DNA of 46,830 bases, taken from NCBI GenBank assembly GCA_050290865.1, contig JBNKIW010000026.1, positions 1-46,830 on the forward strand, written 5' to 3'. Under the pieces are notes generated by a model, which was not told where the DNA came from, did not search any database, and saw only the letters and a program-made list of their open reading frames with translations. Of the stretch, positions 33,568 to 41,577 are shown one piece after another. The first letter of the stretch is position 1, and each line of letters starts with the position of its first letter. The position numbers and the translations under genes were made by a program. The stretch comes from JARRLC01 sp050290865 (GTDB lineage Bacteria > Pseudomonadota > Alphaproteobacteria > Rhizobiales > Rhodomicrobiaceae).

Positions 33568-34206
33568 TCAGCCGAAGCTGGCCGATGAAATGCACGGAAT
33601 GCCGTACCCGGCAAGCGCCACCCGCGCCGCCGCCATCGAACCGTTCACGTCGATGCCGCGGCACCCATCCTCGATGACGGTTACGGCGAACCCCTCGCGG
33701 TGCGCATCCTCGGCCGAGTAGAATACACAGAAGTCGAAGGCGAGCCCGGCCAGATAGATATGCGTCAACCCGCGCTCACGGAGATAACCGGCAAGGCCCG
33801 TCGGCGTCGTGCGGTCGTTCTCGTAGATCGTCGAATAGGAGTCGATGGTGCGGTCGTAACCCTTGCGCAGGATCAGTTCCGCGTGCCGGATGTGCAGATC
33901 AACGTGGAAAGCCGCGCCGGATGTGTCCTGGACGCAGTGATCCGGCCACAGGATCTGCTCGCCATAAGGCATTGCGATGGTGTCGAAAGGGCGTTTGCCG
34001 GGATAGGCGGAGGCGAATGACATATGGTCCGCCGGATGCCAGTCCTGCGTCAGCACGACATGCCGGAACTTCAGCGCCAGCCGGTTGACGACCGGCACGA
34101 CTTCATCACCGCCCGGCACCCCGAGCGCACCTGCGGGGCAGAAGTCGTTCTGGACATCGACGACGACGAGTACCGAGTCGTCGCCGGGCGAAGCCTTCCC
34201 GTTCAT
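33568..34206 (-). CDS. pncA: Nicotinamidase
   Basis: PncA hydrolyses nicotinamide to nicotinate, the first step of the Preiss-Handler salvage route to NAD. The 212-residue protein has the catalytic triad Asp17 (VVVDVQNDF), Lys115 (LRKGYDR) and Cys160 (LAFDFCV). Metal ligands are in TQDWHP (Asp55, His57) and WPDHCVQDT (His90). Its ATG overlaps the stop of pncB by four bases, so the two are co-translated and supply consecutive steps. Confidence 0.95.
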   Translation of the reverse strand: MNGKASPGDDSVLVVVDVQNDFCPAGALGVPGGDEVVPVVNRLALKFRHVVLTQDWHPADHMSFASAYPGKRPFDTIAMPYGEQILWPDHCVQDTSGAAFHVDLHIRHAELILRKGYDRTIDSYSTIYENDRTTPTGLAGYLRERGLTHIYLAGLAFDFCVFYSAEDAHREGFAVTVIEDGCRGIDVNGSMAAARVALAGYGIPCISSASFG

Positions 34207-35567
34207 GACGTGATCTCACCGTGCTCCGCAATGCGCCGGTCGGTTTCGGCGGCCAGTTCGCGCAGTGCCGGCGCGATTTCGACGGGGTAAAAAGCAGCGG
34301 CACCGCCCGCCAGGCCACGCAGGCCCTCGGGCAGGCTGTCCAGCTCGCGGGCGGCGTGCGCGCGAATGTCGTCGAGGCTGGATCGCGGTTCAAGACGCTT
34401 GCCGCCGCGCATCACCGGCTGGATCAGCGGCGTTCCCTCCTGGAAGTCGTCCTCGAGGGACAGCACGTCGCCCGCCATCCGGCCGTCGGGACCGTAACGG
34501 CGCCAGACCTGCTTGCGGCCCGGCCATGTTGCTTTGCCTGCGGAACGCTTGCGGCGCGGCAGGCCCGCATATTCCTGCAGCTTGTAGGCGCTGTCGAGCG
34601 CAGGCACGTCGGACGAGGTGACAAGGCTGGAACCGATGCCAAAGCCGTCGATGGGCGCGTCCGCCCGGGCGATGTCGAGGAGTTCGTCCTCATCCAGGCC
34701 GCCGCTGGCGAAAATGCTCACGTCCTGAAGCCCGCCTTCATCGAGGATGCGGCGGACGTCCTGCGCTAGGTGGATCAGCCCGCCGCTGTCCAGGCGGACG
34801 GCTTCGATGCGGATGCCCTCGGCCTTGAGTTCCGGCGCCAGCGCAACGACCTTCCGCGCGCCGGCTTCCGTGTCGTAGGTATCGATGAGCAGCGTCAAAT
34901 GGTCCGGGCGGGCGCCGGCGAAGGCGGCAAAGGCGGCGCTCTCGTCGTCGAACGTCTGGATGAAGGAATGGGCGAGGGTGCCGAACAGCGGGATGCCGAA
35001 AAGCTTGCCCGCCAGCACCGTGGCGGTGCCAGTGAAGCCGGCGATGTAGGCCGCGCGCGCCGCCATCAGCCCGGCCTCGGCGCCATGGGCGCGGCGCAGG
35101 CCGAAATCGACCAGCGTCTTGCCCGGCGCCGCCAGCACCATGCGCGCCGCCTTGGCCGCGATCAGCGATTGCAGGTGAATAATGTTCATGAGCCGCGTTT
35201 CGGCAAGCTGCGCCTGCGGGAGCGGCGCCGTCACGCGCACGACCGGCTCATTGGCGAAGAAGACCGTGCCCTCGGCCATGGCGTGGACATCGCCGGTGAA
35301 ATGAAAATGCTCCAGATAATCGAGGAGCGAATCATCGAAACGCCCGGTTTTCGCCAGCCAGTCGATGTCCTCGGCGGAAAAATGGAGATGTTCCAGCGCG
35401 TCGAGCGCCTGCTCAAGCCCGGCGGCCATAAGGAAGCCGCGGCGTGCGGGAAGCCCGCGCACGAAAAACTCGAAAACGGCGTCGCCGGTGCGGCCACAGT
35501 CCAGATAGGCCTGCATCATGTTGAGCTGGTAGAGATCGGTCAGGAGGGGGCTTGCTGCCGTGTCCAT
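34203..35567 (-). CDS. pncB: Nicotinate phosphoribosyltransferase
   Basis: PncB joins nicotinate to PRPP, with ATP hydrolysis, to give nicotinate mononucleotide. The 454-residue protein opens LLTDLYQLNMMQAYLDCGRT and carries FFVRGLPARRGFLMAAGLEQ, LVDFGLRRAHGAEAG with the GLRRAHG-type signature, GTLAHSFIQTFDDE, LLIDTYDTEAGARK and FGIGSSLVTSSDVPALD. The ATG at 35567 is preceded by a purine-poor leader without a strong Shine-Dalgarno. It is the first gene of the pncB-pncA unit and is divergent from a PRPP synthetase paralogue that could supply its substrate. Confidence 0.95.
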   Translation of the reverse strand: MDTAASPLLTDLYQLNMMQAYLDCGRTGDAVFEFFVRGLPARRGFLMAAGLEQALDALEHLHFSAEDIDWLAKTGRFDDSLLDYLEHFHFTGDVHAMAEGTVFFANEPVVRVTAPLPQAQLAETRLMNIIHLQSLIAAKAARMVLAAPGKTLVDFGLRRAHGAEAGLMAARAAYIAGFTGTATVLAGKLFGIPLFGTLAHSFIQTFDDESAAFAAFAGARPDHLTLLIDTYDTEAGARKVVALAPELKAEGIRIEAVRLDSGGLIHLAQDVRRILDEGGLQDVSIFASGGLDEDELLDIARADAPIDGFGIGSSLVTSSDVPALDSAYKLQEYAGLPRRKRSAGKATWPGRKQVWRRYGPDGRMAGDVLSLEDDFQEGTPLIQPVMRGGKRLEPRSSLDDIRAHAARELDSLPEGLRGLAGGAAAFYPVEIAPALRELAAETDRRIAEHGEITS

Positions 35568-35734
35568 GGCGCCTTTTCCGCGGATGTCCAGGATTCGATG
35601 ACTCTGACCGGCGAAATCTTGCTTAACCAGCGTCGGGTAGAGTTTGAGACGCCGTTCCGTTTATCGCAAGACGAAGTCTACAATTTGTGAACGCGGGCGG
35701 CGCATCTTTGGCAGTCTATCTTGCAGGCGATCCC

Positions 35735-36769
35735 ATGGCCACTGAAACGACAGGCCGCCAGCGTCGCGGCTCACATAAATATCCCGAGGCCGAAAGCGCG
35801 CCGCGTCTGTTCGCGCTCGGCGGCAGCACCGCGCTCGGCGAGGCGGTAGCGCGGCATCTCGGCCGGGCGCTGTCGGAACATGAGGAGCGCGAGTTCGAGG
35901 ACGGCGAGCACAAGGCGCGGCCGCTTGATGGCGTCGGCGGCGCCGATGTCTACGTCCTCCACAGTCTTTGCGGTGGCCCGGCGCAAAGCCCCAACGACAA
36001 GCTCTGCCGTCTCTTGTTCTTCATCGGCGCGCTCAAGGACAATGGCGCCGCGCGCGTGACGGCGGTGGCCCCCTATCTCTGCTACGCGCGCAAGGACAGG
36101 CGCACCAAGCCGCACGACCCGGTGACGACGCGCTATCTGGCGGCGATGTTCGAGGCGGCGGGCGCGGATGCCGTGGTCACGCTCGAAGTGCACAATCCGG
36201 CGGCTTTCGAGAATGCCTTCCGCTGCCGGACCGTGACGCTCAACGCCGCGCCCTTGTTTGTGGACTATGTCCGGCAACTGCCCGACGCGCGGTTCTGCGT
36301 GGTATCGCCGGACACGGGTGGCGCCAAGCGCGCAGAGCTGTTCCGCACTACGCTCGAAAGCGTGCTCGGCCGTCCCGTGGGCAGCGCTTTTGCCGAGAAA
36401 TACCGCAGCGCGGGCGTGGTCAGCGGCGAACATTTCGCCGGGGACGTCTCCGGTGCGACGGCTCTTATCGTCGATGACCTGATCAGTTCCGGCACGACTC
36501 TCGTCCGGGCAGCGCGGGCGGCGCGGGCGGCAGGGGCGCGGCATGTGATCGCCCTGGCAGCGCACGGATTGTTTATGGGCGAAGCCGCCGAGACGCTTCT
36601 CGATCCGGCCATCGACCGGCTTGCCGTCAGCGATACCGTGCCGCCTTTTCGTCTGAATGGCAGCGTGGTGAGCAGCAAGGTGGATATTCTGCCCGCGGCG
36701 CCGCTTCTCGCGGAAACCATCCGGCGTTTGCACGAAAACCGCCCCTTGACCGAGCTCCTGGTGTTCTGA
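35735..36769 (+). CDS. Ribose-phosphate pyrophosphokinase paralogue
   Basis: This predicted PRPP synthetase transfers pyrophosphate from ATP to ribose 5-phosphate. Family features in the 344-residue protein are LFALGGSTALGEAVARHLG, REFEDGEHKARP, VYVLHSLCGGPAQSPNDKL, the flexible loop YARKDRRTKPHDPVTTRYLA, LEVHNPAAF, VSPDTGGAKRAE and the PRPP loop ALIVDDLISSGTTL. The loop differs from the housekeeping DDxxDTAGT form, marking it as a divergent paralogue. The start is ATG 35735 or GTG 35687. It is divergent from pncBA, suggesting PRPP supply for NAD salvage. Its 3' end overlaps the next gene on the other strand by 143 bases. Confidence 0.85.
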   Translation: MATETTGRQRRGSHKYPEAESAPRLFALGGSTALGEAVARHLGRALSEHEEREFEDGEHKARPLDGVGGADVYVLHSLCGGPAQSPNDKLCRLLFFIGALKDNGAARVTAVAPYLCYARKDRRTKPHDPVTTRYLAAMFEAAGADAVVTLEVHNPAAFENAFRCRTVTLNAAPLFVDYVRQLPDARFCVVSPDTGGAKRAELFRTTLESVLGRPVGSAFAEKYRSAGVVSGEHFAGDVSGATALIVDDLISSGTTLVRAARAARAAGARHVIALAAHGLFMGEAAETLLDPAIDRLAVSDTVPPFRLNGSVVSSKVDILPAAPLLAETIRRLHENRPLTELLVF

Positions 36770-37826
36770 GCGCGGCCTCCAGGCGAGCCGCGTCCTTGAG
36801 CGCGAGCCGCAGATAGGTGAGCGCGAGCGGCCGCCATTTTTCGGGAGTGCGCGGATGCGGGGCGCGCAGATGGGCGATGGCGAGGCGTGCGCGCAGGGTG
36901 GCCTGGGTGCTGCGGTAGAAGAGGTACAAATCATCCAGCGCGCCGCCGCGTTCCCGTCCGAGAATTCCGCCGCGCAGCGATGCCCCCGCCCAGGCCGCGC
37001 CCAGCCTCTCGCATTCGAGATCGAGGAAGGCGACTTCGGCCAGCGTGTCGGCGGCACGCAGGCGGTCGTTGAATTCCAGGCAGTCGATGATCTGTATGGG
37101 CTCGCCCAGCCAGATGTGTTCGGGCCTGAGGTCGCCATGGGCATCGACGACGCGGCGACCAAGCACACGCTGCGCGAATTGCGCCCGCCGGGCGGCGAGA
37201 AAAGCCCGATGAATGCGTGCGAGCCGCCGGATGGGGCCGGACGGCAGACCGAGCGGGGAAGCCGCCAGCAATTCGCGGTGCGTCAGCGCCAGAGCGCGTT
37301 TCCATGCCGCCAGAAAAGCGTCCGGCGACAGGCCGACGGGCCGGGCATGCGCGTAGAAATGGGACAGCGTATCCGCGAGCCGGCCGAGCTGGCGCCCGTC
37401 GAGGCGGTCCTCGCGGATCTGCACGTCCAGCATGGCGCGGGTATCGAGGCGGCGCATGACCACCAGCCAGTCGGCGGTCTCGCCCTCGCCGCCGAAACGC
37501 AGGCCTTGCGGCGTCAGCGTCAGCGGCGTGATGCCGAGATACGTCTGCGCGGCAAGTCGGCGGTTGAGGCGCAGCTCGGCTTTGCAGGCCGCCTCTCGCT
37601 GCGCCAGCGTCGTGAAATCGAGGAATGGCGAGCACACCGGCTTCTTGAGCTTGTAGGCTCTGTCGCCGGCGAGGAAGACCCAGGATTTGCTGGTCTCGCG
37701 GACCGTTACTGCGCCGGGCGACGCGGGATAGGCGTCCGGGCGGCTGAGAAAGGCCACCTTTTCCGCGATCGTAACGCTGTTTGCATCGGGCCTGGACACG
37801 GTGTCCTGCGCATGGGTCAACGCCAT
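36627..37826 (-). CDS. Aminoglycoside phosphotransferase-like protein (COG2187 type)
   Basis: The 399-residue protein (start 37826) has a kinase-like fold. TSKSWVFLAGDRAYKLKKPV carries the putative ATP-binding lysine, RRVVDAHGDLRPEHIWLG is a Brenner-type catalytic loop, and IQIIDCLEFNDRLRAADTLA carries the metal-binding aspartate. This is the N-terminal half of COG2187 proteins; the P-loop ATPase half found in many of them is absent. The substrate is unknown. The start overlaps the end of the nitroreductase gene by 10 bases. Its last ~45 codons lie antisense to the PRPP synthetase gene and look non-conserved, so the true C-terminus may be a readthrough tail. Confidence 0.8.
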   Translation of the reverse strand: MALTHAQDTVSRPDANSVTIAEKVAFLSRPDAYPASPGAVTVRETSKSWVFLAGDRAYKLKKPVCSPFLDFTTLAQREAACKAELRLNRRLAAQTYLGITPLTLTPQGLRFGGEGETADWLVVMRRLDTRAMLDVQIREDRLDGRQLGRLADTLSHFYAHARPVGLSPDAFLAAWKRALALTHRELLAASPLGLPSGPIRRLARIHRAFLAARRAQFAQRVLGRRVVDAHGDLRPEHIWLGEPIQIIDCLEFNDRLRAADTLAEVAFLDLECERLGAAWAGASLRGGILGRERGGALDDLYLFYRSTQATLRARLAIAHLRAPHPRTPEKWRPLALTYLRLALKDAARLEAALRTPGARSRGGFRANAGWFPREAAPRAEYPPCCSPRCHSDEKAARYR

Positions 37827-38341
37827 CCCTCGTGGCGCACCAGCTCGCTCATCGGGCGCCGGGAGTGCGGCGCAGGCTTCTCGGCCGGGTGGCCGAGGGG
37901 CAACAGGGCGATGGGCCGCAGATGCTCCGGGGCGGCGAGCACCTCGCTGACGCGTCCTTCGTCGAAAGCGCCGATCCAGCAACTCCCCAGTCCTTCCGCG
38001 GCGGCGGCCAGCTGGGCATAGGTGGCGGAGATGGTGGCGTCCTGTACGCAGAACAGCGTGGCGCCGCGCGTGCCGTATTTCTTCTCGGCGTGGACCCGGT
38101 CGGCAAAGAACGCGAGGACGACAGGGGCCTCGGCCAGGCACTCCTGATCCAGGGCGACCTTGGCCAGCCGGGCCTTGGTTTCCGGGGCCTCTACGATGAG
38201 GATGGCCAGGGATTGCAGCCCGCCCGCTGAGGGAGCGTGCTGTGCTGCGGCGAGAATTCGTTCGAGTTTTGCCTCCTCCACCTTGTCCGGCTTGAAAGAC
38301 CGGACGGACTGCCTGTGTTCGATCACGTCGAAAAACTGCAT
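37817..38341 (-). CDS. Nitroreductase family protein
   Basis: The 174-residue flavoprotein has the nitroreductase pattern: FDVIEHRQSVRSFKPDKV at the N-terminus, AAQHAPSAGGLQSLAILIVE, GLGSCWIGAFDEGRVSEVL and the C-terminal IALLPLGHPAEKP. Such enzymes use FMN and NAD(P)H to reduce nitro or quinone compounds; some act in cobalamin ligand synthesis, but nothing nearby supports that. The conserved region begins at ATG 38341. An in-frame ATG at 38377, preceded by GGGGAAAG, would add 12 residues and is a real alternative. It is followed, with overlap, by the kinase-like gene. Confidence 0.88.
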   Translation of the reverse strand: MQFFDVIEHRQSVRSFKPDKVEEAKLERILAAAQHAPSAGGLQSLAILIVEAPETKARLAKVALDQECLAEAPVVLAFFADRVHAEKKYGTRGATLFCVQDATISATYAQLAAAAEGLGSCWIGAFDEGRVSEVLAAPEHLRPIALLPLGHPAEKPAPHSRRPMSELVRHEGWR

Positions 38342-38468
38342 GGCGTCACCCGTGAATTCGGCCGCCTCTGCGGGCATGGTGGCTTTCCCCGCCTACGATA
38401 TAACGGAATTTGTGAAGGCCAAGTTGCCAGTGTTGGCTCAGGATGAAACACGGCTGCCGGAGGCGGCG

Positions 38469-40298
38469 TCACGGCGCCCAGGTCTGGCGCGTGGCGTCCT
38501 TTCGCCACCAGCTGTCGATGCGGATGCCGGCCAGAGGCGCCACCTTCGGCTGAGCCAGCCCGGCGTTGAACGCCACCCATTGCTGCGGCAGGTGGTAAAG
38601 CGGGATAACGTAGGCCCCGCTCATCAGCACCCGGTCGAGTGCCCGCACCGCCGCCACGAAATCGTCCCGGCTTCTGGCCGCGAGCAGCGCCGCGATCATG
38701 GCGTCGGCCGCCGGGCTTTTCACGGCCGGGTAGTTGAAGCTGCCCTCCATGTTCGCCGCGGCCGATGACCAGCGGTTGTTCTGCTCGTTGCCGGGCGAGA
38801 GTGATGAGGGCCAGGTGTTCTCGATCATGTCGAAGTCGAATCTCACCTTGCGCGCCTGGAACTGCGCCGGGTCGATCTGGCGGATGCGCACGTCGATGCC
38901 GGCTTTGCGCAGCTCTCGCGCGGATGTGAGGAACAGCCGTTCCTGCTCCCGCGTCGCCGCCAGCATTTCGAAGCTCACCGGCGTCCCCGTTGCTTTGTGC
39001 ACCAGCTTGCCGCCGGCCAGTTCGTATCCGGCCTCCCGCAAAAGCCGGAACGCCATGCGCCGGTTGGAGCGATCGCGGCCCGAACCATCGGTTACCGGTT
39101 GGCGCAGCGTGCCCTCCATGGCCTCCGGCGTTACCGCGCCGGGGAACGGTGCCAGAAGCTCGCGCTCGTGTGCCGAGGCCGGACGGCCGTGCGACGACAA
39201 CTCGGATTTGTCGAAATAGCTCTGGGTGCGCTTGTAAAGGCCGTGAAACAGGTTCTTGTTGAGCCACTCGAAATCGAAAAGCAGGTTGAACGCCTGCCGC
39301 ACGCGACTGTCGGCGAACAGAGGCCGCCGCGTGTTGAACACCAGCCCGGTCATGCCGGAGGGCAGTCCCGTCGTGAAGCTTTTCTTGACGATACGGCCTT
39401 CCGTCACAGCCGGGAAGTCGTAGTCCCGCGCCCAGCGGCCCGGATCGGCCTCCCCCATGAAGTCGATAAGTCCCTTCTTGAAGGCCTCGAACATCGAATT
39501 GCGGTCGCGATAGAAATCGTAGCGGATCTCGTCGAAATTGAAGAGCCCCCGATTGACCGGCAGATTCCGGCCCCAGTATTCGGGATTGCGCCGGAAGACG
39601 AGCCGCGATCCAGGTGCCACCTCGGCAGCGACATAGGGACCGCTGCCCACCGGGGGGGCGAGCGTCGTCTTCTCGAACGTCTCCGGGTCGATGAGATGCT
39701 TCGGAAGGATCGGCATGAGGCCGATGATCAGCGGCATTTCGCGGTCGCTGCCGTCGCGGAAGATCATCTTCACGCCCCGCTCGCCCACGCGTTCGATGCG
39801 TTCGACCTTGCTGTAATAGCTGCGGTGGACGGTCGGCAGCCCCTTGTCGCGCAGCAGTTTCCAGGAAAAGATGACGTCGTCCACCGTGACCGGCCGCCCG
39901 TCGGAGAAGCGCGCTTCGGGCCTGAGCGTGAAGGCGACCCATGAACGGTCGTCCGGCACCTCGATGCTCTCGGCGAGCAGGCCGTAGAGCGAGAACGGCT
40001 CGTCCGATGCGCGCGCCATCAGGCTTTCATAGACATATTCGCGCACGCCCGGCGCCTTGTTGCCCCTCACGATCAGCGGATTGAGGCTGTCGAAGGAGCC
40101 GTTCACGCCGAGCGCAAGAGTGCCGCCCCTGGGGGCCTGAGGATTGACATAGTTGAAATGAGCGAAGCCGGGCGCGTATTTCGGCTCGCCGTGCATCGCG
40201 ATGCCGTGGCGCGGTTCCGCGGCGATGCCTGTTCCCAGCATGCAGGACAGCCATGCAGCCAGCAATATGCCGAGGAGGCCGGGGCGAGTCGTATTCAT
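38469..40298 (-). CDS. Extracellular solute-binding protein, family 5 (YejA-like)
   Basis: This periplasmic protein binds peptides or similar solutes for an ABC importer. The 609-residue protein has a signal peptide (LLGILLAAWLSCMLGTGIAA). Its family 5 features include FNYVNPQAPRGGTLALGVNG, SFDSLNPLIVRGNKAPGV, FTLRPEARFSDGRPVTVDDV, IDFMGEADPGRWARDYDF, GLVFNTRRPLFADSRVRQAF and ENTWPSSLSPGNEQNNRWSS. These fit the YejA group, linked in enterobacteria to microcin C and antimicrobial peptides. No permease or ATPase genes are nearby, so it is an orphan. The ATG follows GAGGAAC. Confidence 0.92.
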   Translation of the reverse strand: MNTTRPGLLGILLAAWLSCMLGTGIAAEPRHGIAMHGEPKYAPGFAHFNYVNPQAPRGGTLALGVNGSFDSLNPLIVRGNKAPGVREYVYESLMARASDEPFSLYGLLAESIEVPDDRSWVAFTLRPEARFSDGRPVTVDDVIFSWKLLRDKGLPTVHRSYYSKVERIERVGERGVKMIFRDGSDREMPLIIGLMPILPKHLIDPETFEKTTLAPPVGSGPYVAAEVAPGSRLVFRRNPEYWGRNLPVNRGLFNFDEIRYDFYRDRNSMFEAFKKGLIDFMGEADPGRWARDYDFPAVTEGRIVKKSFTTGLPSGMTGLVFNTRRPLFADSRVRQAFNLLFDFEWLNKNLFHGLYKRTQSYFDKSELSSHGRPASAHERELLAPFPGAVTPEAMEGTLRQPVTDGSGRDRSNRRMAFRLLREAGYELAGGKLVHKATGTPVSFEMLAATREQERLFLTSARELRKAGIDVRIRQIDPAQFQARKVRFDFDMIENTWPSSLSPGNEQNNRWSSAAANMEGSFNYPAVKSPAADAMIAALLAARSRDDFVAAVRALDRVLMSGAYVIPLYHLPQQWVAFNAGLAQPKVAPLAGIRIDSWWRKDATRQTWAP

Positions 40299-40678
40299 GC
40301 AACAGGTTCCTCTTCAGTTGAAGCGGCGTCATGCAAGTCCACCCGCCATACCACATTTTCCCAGCGCGAAAAGTGTCTTCCCGTGCCCTTTGCCTATGGC
40401 CTTCCGGTGTTGGCGTGGTATGAAAGGCGGCGTCGCAGGGAATGGGCTTTTTTGCCGGTTTTTCCTTCGATGCGGGTTGTGGAGCGGATCCGCTGGAGGC
40501 TCGGCCTGTCATGCGAATGCCGTAATTGGGTGGTTCCACGCCATAGGATTTTATTCGCCGAACCTTGAGGTTGGGAGGGTGCAATCAGACGGCCCCAAAG
40601 CTCATGGGGGGATTTGGTGCTGTTCCAGCTGCTGTTCTGAGGAAACTTTCGCAGGGTAATGCGGGAAGTGAAAGGTCA
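40299..40678. other. Divergent intergenic region, yejA-like and ialB-like genes
   Basis: No gene is convincing in these 380 bases. Promoters for both flanking genes must be here. I see a T-rich stretch near 40448-40466 and several G-runs near 40570-40615, but no clear -35/-10 pair or recognisable riboswitch. Confidence 0.4.
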
Positions 40679-41392
40679 ATGAAAATGTATGCAAAGCGAG
40701 TCACAGGTATGTGGGGAGTGGGCGTGCGCGCCGTTTTCGCCGCGATGCTGGCGGTCGGCCTGAGTTTTGCGGCTGATCCCGCGCTCGCCCAGAAGAAGCC
40801 GGCGGCCAAAGCCAAAAAGGCGGACAACAAGGACAAGAATTTCTGGGTGAAGCTGTGCGAAAAGGCACCGGCTGCCGCCGAGAAGGGTAAGAAGAAGAAA
40901 GAGCTCAAGGTCTGCCTCACGCACCACGAGCAGCTTGAAAGCACCAGCGGCATGGTTCTGGTGTCCGTGGCCATCCGTGAGATCGAGGGCCAGAAGAAGA
41001 AGGGCCTGATGGTCATGGTTCCGCTCGGTATGCAGCTTCGCCCCGGCGTTCTGGTGAAGTTCGATGATGGCAAGCCGATGAACCTGCCGTTCACCCTCTG
41101 CCATCCGATGGGCTGCACCGCCGAGGTCGAGGCGACCAAGGAAGTCCTCGACAAGATGAAGAAGGCCAAGAACATCGCTGTCGGCGCCATCAATATCGGT
41201 GGGAAGACCATCGGCTTCCGCGTGCCGATGCAGGGCTTCGGGAAGACGCTCTCCGGTCCGCCTGCCGACAACGCGAAGTACAAGGAAGAGCGCAAGCGCG
41301 TGATGATGGCCATCCGTCAGCGGCAGATCGATCTCGCCAAGAAGGCGAAAGCCGAGGCTGGCAAGAAAAACGGCAAGGGTCAGAAGAAGTAA
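40679..41392 (+). CDS. Invasion-associated locus B (IalB) family protein
   Basis: The 237-residue secreted protein has a signal peptide ending PALAQ (about residue 35), then a lysine/alanine-rich segment and the IalB fold. Key pieces are WVKLCEKAP, LKVCLTHHEQLESTSGMVLV, VMVPLGMQLRPGVLVKFDDG, LPFTLCHPMGCTAEVEAT and AINIGGKTIGFRVPMQGFGK. Four cysteines should form two disulfides. IalB was named for Bartonella, but the family is common in free-living alphaproteobacteria and no virulence role is implied. The C-terminus is lysine-rich. The ATG at 40679 follows AAAGG; the frame is open further upstream without support. A strong terminator follows. Confidence 0.9.
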   Translation: MKMYAKRVTGMWGVGVRAVFAAMLAVGLSFAADPALAQKKPAAKAKKADNKDKNFWVKLCEKAPAAAEKGKKKKELKVCLTHHEQLESTSGMVLVSVAIREIEGQKKKGLMVMVPLGMQLRPGVLVKFDDGKPMNLPFTLCHPMGCTAEVEATKEVLDKMKKAKNIAVGAINIGGKTIGFRVPMQGFGKTLSGPPADNAKYKEERKRVMMAIRQRQIDLAKKAKAEAGKKNGKGQKK

Positions 41393-41428
41393 GCCGGTCG
41401 CGGGCTTTATCCAAAACTGGTTTGCAGC

Positions 41429-41462
41429 AACCGGCCGTCCTCGTGGCGGCCGGTTTCTTATT
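41429..41462 (+). terminator. Rho-independent terminator after the IalB-like gene
   Basis: AACCGGCCG-N9-CGGCCGGTT is a perfect 9-bp stem followed by TCTTATT, 36 bases after the stop codon. It is a convincing terminator for the plus-strand gene. Confidence 0.85.
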
Positions 41463-41577
41463 GTGCGTCCGCGACCAGAGATCGCTTTGGGGACGTTGCA
41501 GAGCCCCGCTTGACAATGGCGCGGCAAACGATTGCGATAAGCGGGGTCAGCGAATCGGCAGCTTAGCGAGGCGGGGC

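Noticed and set aside
35592..35604. Two GANTC sites in the pncB/PRPP synthetase divergent region
   Set aside because: GANTC is short enough that two sites within 13 bases can occur by chance, and no CtrA box or other cell-cycle signal accompanies them.
38323..39942. 539-codon frame on the same strand as the solute-binding protein, shifted by one
   Set aside because: It is an out-of-frame shadow of the family 5 binding protein; the other frame has the signal peptide and all motifs.
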